Positions 53,634 to 61,731 of a stretch of DNA of 64,000 bases are shown here, in pieces. A program made the position numbers and the translations under genes. The stretch is taken from assembly GCF_001612845.1 (NCBI RefSeq), contig NZ_BDBF01000044.1, positions 1 to 64,000 of the forward strand, given 5' to 3'. The notes under the pieces were generated by a model. It did no database searches. It was not told the DNA's origin and saw nothing but the letters and a program-made list of their open reading frames with translations. The stretch's first letter is position 1. Every line of letters starts with the position of its first letter. This DNA is from Nocardia elegans NBRC 108235. GTDB lineage: Bacteria > Actinomycetota > Actinomycetes > Mycobacteriales > Mycobacteriaceae.

Positions 53634-54202
53634 GCGGCGACGAGCTCGTCCAGCGTCGGAAAGCCCTGTGCGATGGGGTCGCCGGTGAAATCGCCGATCC
53701 ACCCGTCGGCCTCTTCGAAGAACCGGATCGCCACGAAGTCCGGCTGGGTTCCCATATCGAACCAGTGTCGCGTCCCCGCGGGCACCGACACCAGATCACC
53801 GCCCTCGCAGACCACCGCGACAACTTCCGGTTCCAGGTGCAGGTAGAAGCAGCCGCGACCGGAGACGAAGAAGCGCACCTCGTCCTCGGCGTGGCGATGC
53901 TCGGACAGGAACTTCTGCCGCGCCGCGCGCGCCTGTTCGGGCCACTGCGGATCGCTGTCGTCGGGATGCAGCCGGGCCAGGTCGATGTGGCGGTACCGGC
54001 CGTCGGCGTTGAGATCGCCGATCCGATCGCGGTAGTGGCCGAGAATCTCCTCGGACGCGATGTCGGCGGTCACGGCCTGAGCGGGCCAGCGGTCGAAAAC
54101 GATTCCGCGCGTGGCGAGCTCGGCCGCGATGCGATCCGGGTCGGTGGTGTGCAGGCGCACGTCGGCCGGATCGGTATCGGCCGCGATATGCAACAGGGTC
54201 AT
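53630..54202 (-). CDS. mtnD: Acireductone dioxygenase
   Basis: 190-residue cupin. Metal ligands are in HRHAEDEVRFFVSG (HxHxxxxE) and the later GTRHWFDMG His. With iron it yields formate and the methionine precursor 2-keto-4-methylthiobutyrate; with nickel an off-pathway reaction. ATG 54202 overlaps the stop of the mtnA-mtnB fusion by 4 bp, and the stop overlaps mtnC, so the three genes are translationally chained. Confidence 0.95.
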   Translation of the reverse strand: MTLLHIAADTDPADVRLHTTDPDRIAAELATRGIVFDRWPAQAVTADIASEEILGHYRDRIGDLNADGRYRHIDLARLHPDDSDPQWPEQARAARQKFLSEHRHAEDEVRFFVSGRGCFYLHLEPEVVAVVCEGGDLVSVPAGTRHWFDMGTQPDFVAIRFFEEADGWIGDFTGDPIAQGFPTLDELVAA

Positions 54203-55911
54203 TGCGGTTGCTCCTCGAGGATGCGGTCGGTGGAGATGTCGCGGCGCCCGGTGAGCGACACCAGTTCGCACAGGGCTTCCAGGCATTCCGCGCGGTCGCG
54301 GGCCTGTGCGAGATCGGCGCCCCAGGCGGTGATGCCGTGCCCGGCGATGAACAGCACCGGCGGGGCCGCCGGATGTGCGCGCAGATACCGGTCGATCTCC
54401 GCGCCGATCAGCGACACGTCGGCGTGGTTGGGAAATACTGGAATGTCGATGGTGTCGCCGGAGCGCAGACCCTTGATCAGTTCGAAACCGGTGAACCGCA
54501 TCGGGTTCGGGGCGCCGACGGAGGCCGCGGTGGCCCGCGGTGAATGTACGTGCACCACCGCCGCGGCCTCGGTCGTGCGGTAGATCGCGGTGTGGATCGC
54601 GGTCTCCGCGGAGGGACGGCGGTCTCCGGCGATCGGTTCGGAGTTCTCGATCCGCACCCGGACCATATCCGCGGCGGTCAACTCGCCTTTGGACAGGCCG
54701 CTACCGGTGACGACCGCGGTGGAATCCGAGGCCGTGTTGGATACCACTCCGGAAGCGCCGTCACGGACGGAGATGTTGCCGGCGGTGCCCGGCATCCAGC
54801 CGCGGGCGTAGAGGTCGCGCGCCAGAGTCGCGATCGCGGCGGCGTTCGGCGAATCGGCGGGGTCCTGGGCACCGGAATCGGCGGCGCGGGGATCGGGGGC
54901 CACGATCGCCTGCGCCGCAAGCGGATTCGCCTCGTCGATCAAGCCGTTCTCGGTGACCACGGCCGTCACCAGTTCGGGCGGTGTGACGTCGAAGGCCGGG
55001 TTGAAGACCGCGGTGCCCTCGGGGGCGGCGGCGTAGTCGCCGACGTGGGTGATCTCGGCCGACCCGCGCTGTTCGACGACGATGCCGGCGCCGGTCGCGG
55101 TCGCCGCGTCGCGCGTGGATTCGGGGGCCACCACGATGAACGGGATGCCGTGATGGCGAGCGGCCAGTGCCAGTCCGTATGTGCCGATCTTGTTGGCCAC
55201 CGAGCCGTCGGCGGTGATGCGGTCCGCTCCGACGATCACGCAGTCCACCTGCCCGGTCGCCATCGCCCAGGCGGCGGCGGAGTCGACCGTGAGCCGATGC
55301 GGAATGCCGGCCTCGGCCAGTTCCCACGTGGTCAGGCGCGCGCCCTGCAGCAGCGGGCGGGTTTCGTCGACCAGAACGCTGTCGATCACGCCGCGCGCGT
55401 GCAGCACCCGCAGCGCCCCGATCGCCGTGCCGAACGCGGTGGTGGCCAGGCGGCCGGTGTTGCAGTGGGTGAGCATCCGCAGTGGACGGTCCGGGCACAG
55501 CCGTTGCACCAGGTCGGCGGCGTGTTCGGCGGCGGCCCGGTTGACCCGGCCGTCTTCGGCGAGCAGAGCCTGCGCCTCGGCGAGCACCCCCGCCTGGCCG
55601 CCGTCGTCGAATTTCGCCAGGGCTCGTCGCACGCCCCAGGACAGATTCACCGCGGTGGGCCGGGCGGCCTCGATCCGGACGGCCTCGGCTCGGACCCGTT
55701 CGGGATCGCCGGGATGGGCGAGCGCGGCGAGGGCGACTCCGAAGGCCCCGGTCACGCCGATCGCGGGGGCGCCGCGCACGGCCAGGGTCGCGATCGCGTC
55801 GATCACCTGGTCGACCGTCGTCAGCCGCAGCGTGCGCACCTCGTGCGGCAGCGCGCGCTGATCGATCGTCACCACGGCACCGTCGACCCACGTGATCGAA
55901 CTTTCACCCAT
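54199..55911 (-). CDS. Fused methylthioribose-1-phosphate isomerase / methylthioribulose-1-phosphate dehydratase (MtnA-MtnB)
   Basis: 570 residues covering two steps of methionine salvage in one chain. Residues 1-350 are MtnA (eIF2B-like): RGAPAIGVTGAFG, catalytic Cys in THCNTG and Asp in GADRITADGSVANKIGT. Residues about 362-570 are MtnB, a class II aldolase: DLYARGWMPGTAGNIS, zinc ligands in VHVHSPRA and GHGITAWG. The linker is about 15 residues, Ala/Asp/Pro-rich. ATG 55911 is chosen since MGESSITW begins the conserved part; GTG 55932 is an alternative. First gene of the mtn operon. Confidence 0.93.
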   Translation of the reverse strand: MGESSITWVDGAVVTIDQRALPHEVRTLRLTTVDQVIDAIATLAVRGAPAIGVTGAFGVALAALAHPGDPERVRAEAVRIEAARPTAVNLSWGVRRALAKFDDGGQAGVLAEAQALLAEDGRVNRAAAEHAADLVQRLCPDRPLRMLTHCNTGRLATTAFGTAIGALRVLHARGVIDSVLVDETRPLLQGARLTTWELAEAGIPHRLTVDSAAAWAMATGQVDCVIVGADRITADGSVANKIGTYGLALAARHHGIPFIVVAPESTRDAATATGAGIVVEQRGSAEITHVGDYAAAPEGTAVFNPAFDVTPPELVTAVVTENGLIDEANPLAAQAIVAPDPRAADSGAQDPADSPNAAAIATLARDLYARGWMPGTAGNISVRDGASGVVSNTASDSTAVVTGSGLSKGELTAADMVRVRIENSEPIAGDRRPSAETAIHTAIYRTTEAAAVVHVHSPRATAASVGAPNPMRFTGFELIKGLRSGDTIDIPVFPNHADVSLIGAEIDRYLRAHPAAPPVLFIAGHGITAWGADLAQARDRAECLEALCELVSLTGRRDISTDRILEEQPQ

Positions 55912-56536
55912 TCCGCGCACAACCCTCACCACTCGACCCTGCTACCCCTCAAACGGTAGCGAATCAGAGGCCATCGGCCCGCACCAGGTTTACCCTCGCC
56001 CGGATCCGATCCCCTGGCTGCCGCCGGCGGTCGTGAGCACTCCTGACAACGGCAGTGTGTGCAAACGTGCACCGCGTGCACGGCGGCAGGGGGTCCGACT
56101 CCCCCTGTGGCGCTCGTCGCGACCCGGCATGTGGGCGCAGCGAGTGGCCGTCTGTACCCGTCGGCGCGCAGCGCAGTGATGGCGTCGGCCACCGCCCGGC
56201 GCGGACCGCAGTGACAACGTCTGCGGGACACCTCGGCGGCACGCGCCGGCGGCGCGACCCAGTGCTGTCGGCACGCCGATCTCGCCGGGCGCACTCGCCG
56301 GCCCATGGTGAAGCAGTCGGCGGCATCACGGCCGACCGGCCCCGAACCATCCCTTCGCCGAACCTCGCTCGAAGACGCTGCCGGTCAAGGTTTTCCGTCG
56401 CCGTATGGGCGAAATGTCCTGCCGTTACCGCAGTTCCGGAGTGGTTTTCCACAGTCGGCGTGTCATCCACAACAACCGGTGGACAAGCGTGAACAGCGGT
56501 TGTTCCACATCGCCGGAGCTGCCCGGTTCGAAGGCC
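55912..56536. other. Intergenic region upstream of the methionine salvage operon
   Basis: About 625 bp without a supported gene. GTGCA occurs three times at 56059-56080. A group of DnaA-box-like sequences lies at 56445-56509 and is listed separately. TACCGT on the reverse strand near 55956 could be the mtn promoter -10. Weak open frames here are Arg/Ser-rich and lack codon bias. Confidence 0.5.
56445..56509. other. Cluster of DnaA-box-like sequences
   Basis: Four TCCAC-centred nonamers in 65 bp: TTTTCCACA (56445-56453), TCATCCACA (56463-56471), TTGTCCACC on the reverse strand (56478-56486, one mismatch to TTGTCCACA) and TGTTCCACA (56501-56509). No replication gene is nearby; they could be titration or regulatory sites, or chance. 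Confidence 0.4.
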
Positions 56537-57781
56537 TCAAGCGCGTCCGAATGCGAGTGTGACGTTGTGTCCTCCGAAGCCGAAGGAATTGCTCAACGCC
56601 TGTGAGATTCGCTGTGGACGAGCGATCCCGTGCACGATGTCGAGTTCCACACCGGGGTCCGGATTGTCGAAATTCAGTGTGGGAGGCACGGTCTGGTCGC
56701 GCAGTGTGCACAGGGTGAGGATGGCCTCGAGCGCACCCACCGCACCGATGGAATGGCCGAGCGCGGATTTCGGTGCGTACACCGAGGCGTGCTCGGCCAC
56801 GGCCGCAATGGCATTGGCCTCCGAGGCATCACCGATCGGTGTCGAGGTGGCGTGCGCGTCGATGTGGTCGATATCGGCAGCGGTCAGCTCCGCGGTGGCG
56901 ATGGCCTTGCGCATCGCCCGGGCCGCGCCCGCGCCGTCGGGGTCGGTGCCGGTGATGTGGTAGCCGTCGGAAGTGATTCCCGCGCCGAGAATTCGGCCGT
57001 GCACGGTGGCCCCGCGGGCTCTGGCGAACTCCTCCGATTCCAGGACCAGCAGCGCACCCGCTTCTCCGAAGACGAATCCGTCGCGATCGCGGTCGAACGG
57101 CCGTGAGGCCAGGCCGGGTTCGTCGTTGCGGGTACTCATCGCCCGCATCATCGCGAAGCTGGCGATCGGGATCGCTTCGATATATCCCTCCACGCCACCG
57201 GCGATCACCACGTCGGCCTCCCCCGTGCGAATCAGCCGCCACGCGTGCGCGATCGCTTCGGCACCCGACGAACACGCCGAGGTCGGCGCGTAAACGCCTG
57301 CCTTCGCGCCGAATTCGAGCCCCACCCGGGCGGCCGGACCGTTCGGCATCACCATCGGAACCGTCAGCGGCGGCACCTTGCGATACCCGCCCTCGCGCAT
57401 CGCGTCGACCGCCGTGAGAAAGGCATCGCCGCCGCCGAGTCCGGTGCCGACGGCCACCGCGAGGCGTTCGGTGTCGACCTCCGGTGTCCCCGCCTCCGAC
57501 CAGACCTGGCGGCCCAGGACGAGGGCCAGCTGCTGCACATAGGAGTGCCGGCGCTGTTCGATGCGGGTCAGGTGAGCGCCCGGATGTTCGGTCAGCCGCC
57601 CGCCGATCCGCACGGGCAGGTCGTACCGCGTCACGAACTCGTCGGTGAGCGGGCCGATCCCGCTCTTGCCTGCCAGCAGTGCCGACCAGGTGCTGTCGAG
57701 GTCGGGGCCGAGGCAGGTGGTGACGGCCATGGCGGTGACGACGACATTCCGCGACGTTTGTGTAGCAGTCGTTACACTCAT
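56537..57781 (-). CDS. Beta-ketoacyl-ACP synthase II (KasA/KasB-like)
   Basis: 414 residues, elongating condensing enzyme of FAS-II type. Catalytic Cys in TSACSSGAEA, His in DAHATSTPIGD and His in ALGHSIGAVG, plus NSFGFGGHN near the end; all three active-site residues are intact. In mycolate-producing Mycobacteriales such enzymes extend meromycolate chains, but this one stands alone with a divergent TetR gene rather than in a fabD-acpM-kas cluster, so a specialised lipid role is possible. Twin operator-like sequences overlap its first codons. No Shine-Dalgarno; TATTCAT is near -13. Confidence 0.92.
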   Translation of the reverse strand: MSVTTATQTSRNVVVTAMAVTTCLGPDLDSTWSALLAGKSGIGPLTDEFVTRYDLPVRIGGRLTEHPGAHLTRIEQRRHSYVQQLALVLGRQVWSEAGTPEVDTERLAVAVGTGLGGGDAFLTAVDAMREGGYRKVPPLTVPMVMPNGPAARVGLEFGAKAGVYAPTSACSSGAEAIAHAWRLIRTGEADVVIAGGVEGYIEAIPIASFAMMRAMSTRNDEPGLASRPFDRDRDGFVFGEAGALLVLESEEFARARGATVHGRILGAGITSDGYHITGTDPDGAGAARAMRKAIATAELTAADIDHIDAHATSTPIGDASEANAIAAVAEHASVYAPKSALGHSIGAVGALEAILTLCTLRDQTVPPTLNFDNPDPGVELDIVHGIARPQRISQALSNSFGFGGHNVTLAFGRA

Positions 57782-57812
57782 GCGGATATGAATACCCGTA
57801 GCGAGCGCTACA
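57761..57812. promoter_or_regulatory. Twin TetR operators in the kas/tetR spacer
   Basis: TGTAGCAGTCGTTACA (57761-57776) and CGTAGCGAGCGCTACA (57797-57812) share the pattern YGTAGCRRKCGYTACA and are 36 bp apart. The second has perfect 6-bp arms (GTAGCG-AG-CGCTAC). Its last bases form the -10 TACAGT (57809-57814) of the regulator gene. Confidence 0.75.
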
Positions 57813-57820
57813 GTCAACAT

Positions 57821-58405
57821 GTGCCTCGACCACTCGACCAGGGCCGGCGCGCGGAGCTGCTCGCCGGGGTGATCGCCTATATCGGCGAATTTGGGTTGAC
57901 CGAACTGTCGCTGCGTCCGCTGGCGGAATATCTCGGAACCAGCTCGCGCATGTTGATCCACTACTTCGGGACCAAGGAGCAGATGCTGATCGCGGCGCTC
58001 GAGACCCAGCGCCCCGATATCGCGGGCATGTTCGCCGACGTTCCCGATCTGCCGGCCCTGCGCCGCCGCCTCATCGAATCGTTCAGCGTCAACATCACGA
58101 CCGAATGGGTGTCCAGCACGCGCGTGCTGTTGCAGGTGATGGGGGTGGCCGCGGTGCCCGGCAGCCCGTTCCGTTCCTACGGCGAAGACGCCGTGCACGT
58201 GCTGGTCACCGCGCTCACCGATGTGCTGAGAACCTTCGACCCGACCGTCGCCGATCCGGAATCGACCGCCACTCTGCTCGTTTCGGGCGTGCGCGGGTTG
58301 CTGCAGGATCGGTTCGTCACCGGCGACACCGCCCGCGTCTCACGCGCGGCGCGGCTGCTGATCACCCAATCGCTCACATTGCCCGAACCCGGTGCCGGTC
58401 GATGA
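57821..58405 (+). CDS. TetR-family regulator divergent from the ketoacyl synthase
   Basis: 194 residues from GTG 57821. HTH at about 5-50: ELLAGVIAYIGEFGLTELSLRPLAEYLGTSSRMLIHYF in outline, typical TetR. GTG 57821 is preferred over ATG 57788 because TACAGT stands exactly at -12 to -7 and because the product then begins at the usual distance from the HTH; the earlier start would put an operator inside the coding region. It probably represses both itself and the synthase through the twin operators. Confidence 0.88.
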   Translation: MPRPLDQGRRAELLAGVIAYIGEFGLTELSLRPLAEYLGTSSRMLIHYFGTKEQMLIAALETQRPDIAGMFADVPDLPALRRRLIESFSVNITTEWVSSTRVLLQVMGVAAVPGSPFRSYGEDAVHVLVTALTDVLRTFDPTVADPESTATLLVSGVRGLLQDRFVTGDTARVSRAARLLITQSLTLPEPGAGR

Positions 58406-58454
58406 GCGGGCCCGCGGTATCGCTGATGGAACAAGTTTCAGTATTGTTGCCGCC

Positions 58455-58895
58455 ATGGCTTTCGTGATCGATGACACCGTGGAGATCGACGCACCCGCCG
58501 AGGTGGTGTGGAAGGTGCTGACCGACCTGGGCAGCTACGGTGAATGGAATCCGTTCGTCGCCGAATGCCGCAGCACGCTCGAACCCGGCGACCCGATCGA
58601 GATGCATGTGCGGCTGGGTTCGCCGAAGCCGCGCAAGCAGGTCGAATACGTCCGGACCCACACGCCCGGAACCGAATTCAGCTACAGCATGAAGCCGGTG
58701 CCGCTGGGCATCCTGCACAGCCTGCGCTCGCACACCGTGACCCCGCTCGACAACGGCCGCACCCGGTACCGGTCGCATTTCGAGCTGGGGGGCCTGCTGG
58801 GGCCGGTCGTGACGCTGGCGCTCGGCAAGGCGCTGCATTCCGGCTTCGGCGGCATGACCGCGGCGGTCAAGCAGCGCGCGGAATCGCTGCGCTGA
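58455..58895 (+). CDS. SRPBCC-domain protein
   Basis: 146 residues, START/Bet v1-like helix-grip fold: VEIDAPAEVVWKVLTDLGSYGEWNPFV, then a Leu-rich C-terminal helix (GPVVTLALGKALHSGFGGMTAAVKQRA, outline). These bind lipids or other hydrophobic ligands. TATTGT lies at -13 to -8 with no Shine-Dalgarno. It follows the TetR gene by 49 bp on the same strand, so it may belong to the same lipid-related regulon. Confidence 0.85.
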   Translation: MAFVIDDTVEIDAPAEVVWKVLTDLGSYGEWNPFVAECRSTLEPGDPIEMHVRLGSPKPRKQVEYVRTHTPGTEFSYSMKPVPLGILHSLRSHTVTPLDNGRTRYRSHFELGGLLGPVVTLALGKALHSGFGGMTAAVKQRAESLR

Positions 58896-58913
58896 GCATC
58901 GATGCGCGCAGCG
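58885..58913. terminator. Stem-loop at SRPBCC gene end
   Basis: CGCTGCGC (58885-58892) pairs with GCGCAGCG (58906-58913), 8 bp, 13-nt loop, between convergent genes. Confidence 0.45.
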
Positions 58914-58944
58914 GCGCGGGCGGTCGAATTCTGGGGCCGGGCGC

Positions 58945-59169
58945 TCAGGCCTCGAACGGGATCGTGTTGCCCGCGGCGTCGCGGTTGCCGCGACCGGCGT
59001 CGATCGCGCTGACGAGTTCGGCGACGTCGGTCCAGGTGCGGGCGGGTTCGCCATCGAGATTGCCGATGTGATACCAGGTTTCGGTATCCCGATAGCGAAC
59101 CAGTCCCCTGCCCTGCTCGTCGACGGTGACATCGAGTTCGCCGGACACCGTCCCTTCCTCGTCGGTCAT
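58945..59169 (-). CDS. Small conserved-type hypothetical protein
   Basis: 74 residues from ATG 59169. Beta-rich, with TVDEQGRGLVRYRDTETWYHIG as its core; no signal or metal motif. The frame continues upstream through IGDIIEITGKAAV, which looks like protein and not noise, and AGGAGAG lies before it, but no ATG, GTG or TTG occurs there (the codon in place is ATA at 59199). Either the start is ATG 59169 or a near-cognate codon is used. It lies 35 bp after the HNH-family gene. Confidence 0.65.
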   Translation of the reverse strand: MTDEEGTVSGELDVTVDEQGRGLVRYRDTETWYHIGNLDGEPARTWTDVAELVSAIDAGRGNRDAAGNTIPFEA

Positions 59170-59204
59170 GACGGCGGCCTTCCCGGTGATTTCGATGATG
59201 TCGC

Positions 59205-59984
59205 CTATGTGAACTCTCCTCGGTGGAGGCAGTCGTCGACCGCGGTGCGCAATGCGGTCTGTTCCGCCGTGTCGATGGTCAAACCGTATTTTACCTTGAT
59301 GCGAATGTAGCGCTGAACGTACTCGCACCGGAACACGCCGGGTGGCAGATAATTCGCCGCATCCTGGTCACCCTTGGACCGGTTGGCCGACGGGTCGGAG
59401 GCGACCAGATTGATCGCGTCGTTGGCGATATTGCGGCGCGTATCGGTGTCGGCGGATTGCGCGCCGGAACGCCAGGCCTCGGCCAGCGGGACGATATGTT
59501 CGGCGTCGACTCCGGCGGGGTCGGTGATCCATTTGTAGGGCTTGAGTTTTCCGGTCTTGGCGTCGAGTACGCCGTAGCGGTCGCGCCAGCCGCCGTCCTT
59601 GCCGAGAGTCAGTTTGCAGGTCGCGGCGTCGAGGGTCACCGATCCGGTGGCATCGCGCAGCATCATCACATCGCGGGTGGTGCATTTGGCGTACTGGGCG
59701 TATTTGTCGCCGAATCCGTGTTCGGGAGTGTTCTGATCCCAATGCGGGAATTGTTCGCGGCTGTACCCGGTCATGGGCGCTTCCGGTGCGACCACGAGTT
59801 TGCCCAGCAGGGCGCTGACCTCTTTACCGGAAAAGGTGGCGGCGGCAGCGGAATCGGGTTTCGGATCGTTCTTCTTGCCGGCATCGTCGATGAAGCTGTA
59901 CACCACGACCAGCACGACGGCGAGGAGGACGGGCGCCACGATCGCGGCCAACCGGCGCATACCGGGAGAGGATATCTTCACCAC
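59205..59984 (-). CDS. Exported HNH-family (DUF1524) nuclease-like protein
   Basis: About 259 residues. One membrane segment near the N-terminus (LAAIVAPVLLAVVLVVVYSF) serves as anchor or signal. The DUF1524 His-Me finger domain is at the C-terminus: DAEHIVPLAEAWRSG (general-base His), NIANDAINLVASDPSANRSKGD and a WLPP-like NYLPP. Secreted proteins of this type are common in actinobacteria and may degrade external DNA. The start is unclear (GTG 60014, 59984 or 59981); none has a good Shine-Dalgarno. Confidence 0.82.
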   Translation of the reverse strand: MVKISSPGMRRLAAIVAPVLLAVVLVVVYSFIDDAGKKNDPKPDSAAAATFSGKEVSALLGKLVVAPEAPMTGYSREQFPHWDQNTPEHGFGDKYAQYAKCTTRDVMMLRDATGSVTLDAATCKLTLGKDGGWRDRYGVLDAKTGKLKPYKWITDPAGVDAEHIVPLAEAWRSGAQSADTDTRRNIANDAINLVASDPSANRSKGDQDAANYLPPGVFRCEYVQRYIRIKVKYGLTIDTAEQTALRTAVDDCLHRGEFT

Positions 59985-60234
59985 CGCGCCCCGATCGTGT
60001 CGCCGGTCGCGCACCGGGGGCCGCGGAATGCCCGGGGCCGGAATGCGGTGCCTTCGAGCGCAATCCGAGCAAACTTCCGGACGGTGGGATACTGATCAAC
60101 TTGCCGGCCGCATTCGTGCCGTTCACCATATGTACTTCTCATCGCGCATACAGAGTGTCAACCGGCACCGGCAAACCGCAAGTGCACCAGTTGCTTCCGT
60201 AGCCGCTTCGATATGGAGTCCAGGCCGGAGAGAA

Positions 60235-60269
60235 CTGTCCGGCAGGGCGCGGGGGGCCCTGCCGGACAG
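60235..60269 (-). terminator. Stem-loop terminator of the nitronate monooxygenase-like gene
   Basis: Perfect 14-bp stem (CTGTCCGGCAGGGC with its complement), 7-nt G-rich loop, 6 bp downstream of the stop. Confidence 0.85.
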
Positions 60270-60275
60270 GCTTGT

Positions 60276-61394
60276 TCAGCTGTTGAGCTTGTTCAGCCGC
60301 TCGCAGGCCTCGAGGTATTCCTCCATCAGGCGCTGCATGACGTCGGAGGTCCGCTCGACCTTGTTCATCATGCCGACGACCTGGCCGACGGGGTTGAAGT
60401 TGACGTCCTTGGCCGCCTCGGGATAGCGGTGGCCGCGCTTGACGCCGTCGAGGGCGACCATCATCTGCAGCGGCATGCCCAGCGGATCCGGGGTGTCCGA
60501 CCGCTCCCACGCCTCGGTCCAGTCGTTGCGCAGCATGCGGGCCGGCTTACCCGTCCACGCCCGCGACCGCACGGTGTCGTGGCTGGTGGCATCGATGTAG
60601 GTCTGCATCTGCGCGGGCGGCACATTGGCCTCCTCGACGGTCAGCCAGATCGAACCGGTCCACGCACCCGCGGCGCCCATCGCCATGGCGGCGGCGACCT
60701 GGCGGCCGTTGCCGATACCACCGGCGGCGAGCACCGGCAGATCGCCGACGGCGTCGATCACCTGCGGCCACAGCACCAGCGAGGAGATCTCACCGCAGTG
60801 GCCGCCGCCCTCGGTGCCCTGGCAGACCACGAAGTCCAGGCCGGCGCGCTTGTGGTTGAGCGCATGCTTGACCGAGCCGCACAGTGCGCCGATCAAACGG
60901 CCGGAGTCCTGAACCTTCTTGATGATGTCGTCGGGCGGGGTGCCGAGCGCGTTGGCGACCAGCTTCGCCTTGGGGTGCTTCAGGATGACGTCGACCTGCG
61001 GACCGGCCGTGGTGGCGGTCCAGCCCAGCAGCTGCTCGTGATGTTCGCCCTCGGGCAGCTTCGGGACGCCGTGGTCGGCGAGGATCTTCTCGGCGAAATC
61101 GCGGTGGCCCTGCGGAACCAGTTTGGCCAGTTCGGCTTCCAGCTGCGCGGGGCTCAGTCCGTCGATGCCCTTGCCCTCGTACTTGGACGGGATGACGAGG
61201 TCGACGCCGTACACGCCGTGCACATGTTCATCGAGCCAGGCCAGTTCGACCTCCAGCTCCTCGGCGGTGAAACCGACCGCCCCCAGGACGCCGAGCCCGC
61301 CGGCGTTGCTCACCGCGGCGGCCACGTCGCGGCAATGGGTGAAAGCGAAGATGGGGACATCGATGCCCAGTCGTTCGCAGATCTCGGTATGCAT
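60276..61394 (-). CDS. Nitronate monooxygenase-like flavin oxidoreductase (2-nitropropane dioxygenase family)
   Basis: 372-residue FMN-binding TIM-barrel enzyme. Start ERLGIDVPIFAFTHCRDVAAAVSNAGGLGVLG, catalytic-region CQGTEGGGHCGEISSLVLWP (outline), phosphate-binding VLAAGGIGNGRQVAAAMAMGA. The overall form, with IPSKYEGKG, matches the long mycobacterial paralogues such as Rv1894c/Rv1533. The KstR-type operator over its promoter suggests a role in sterol or related lipid catabolism, where homologues act on ring-degradation intermediates. GAGGAG precedes the ATG. A strong terminator follows. Confidence 0.88.
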   Translation of the reverse strand: MHTEICERLGIDVPIFAFTHCRDVAAAVSNAGGLGVLGAVGFTAEELEVELAWLDEHVHGVYGVDLVIPSKYEGKGIDGLSPAQLEAELAKLVPQGHRDFAEKILADHGVPKLPEGEHHEQLLGWTATTAGPQVDVILKHPKAKLVANALGTPPDDIIKKVQDSGRLIGALCGSVKHALNHKRAGLDFVVCQGTEGGGHCGEISSLVLWPQVIDAVGDLPVLAAGGIGNGRQVAAAMAMGAAGAWTGSIWLTVEEANVPPAQMQTYIDATSHDTVRSRAWTGKPARMLRNDWTEAWERSDTPDPLGMPLQMMVALDGVKRGHRYPEAAKDVNFNPVGQVVGMMNKVERTSDVMQRLMEEYLEACERLNKLNS

Positions 61395-61443
61395 GGCGGG
61401 GTGACTCCTCTGGTCTTCCGGCGCTGGAACTTCGCCACAACAC

Positions 61444-61457
61444 TAGAACACGTTTCA
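61444..61457. promoter_or_regulatory. KstR-type operator
   Basis: TAGAACACGTTTCA fits the KstR consensus TnnAACnnGTTnnA at every fixed position. On the reverse strand TAGTGT just downstream is a possible -10 of the nitronate monooxygenase-like gene, so bound repressor would block it. The surrounding 61395-61731 region has no gene. Confidence 0.7.
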
Positions 61458-61731
61458 TATTCAGACTAGTGACTCATCGGTCAGGAATCGAGAGCTGAGC
61501 CGAAAATGCCGGTCGATGGCGGTTACACGCCGTTGTCGAGGAGGGGGTCATCGGCCCGTTTTCGCCATTCAGCGTGGGCAACATGTTCTAGTTGGTGGTC
61601 GATCGACCGCTCCGTCGAGTCCGCGCCATCCGGACGCGCGGCAACTCTTTGCCGACCGGCCGGTTCCGCCTGCGCCGCCCGGAGACGTGGAATGCTCGTG
61701 CCATGGATGTGATCGGGCCGGGGGTGTGCCG

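Noticed and set aside
55964..56470. 168-codon leftward frame in the intergenic region
   Set aside because: No ribosome binding site, Arg-rich, and it covers iterated GTGCA and TCCAC sequence; treated as noncoding.
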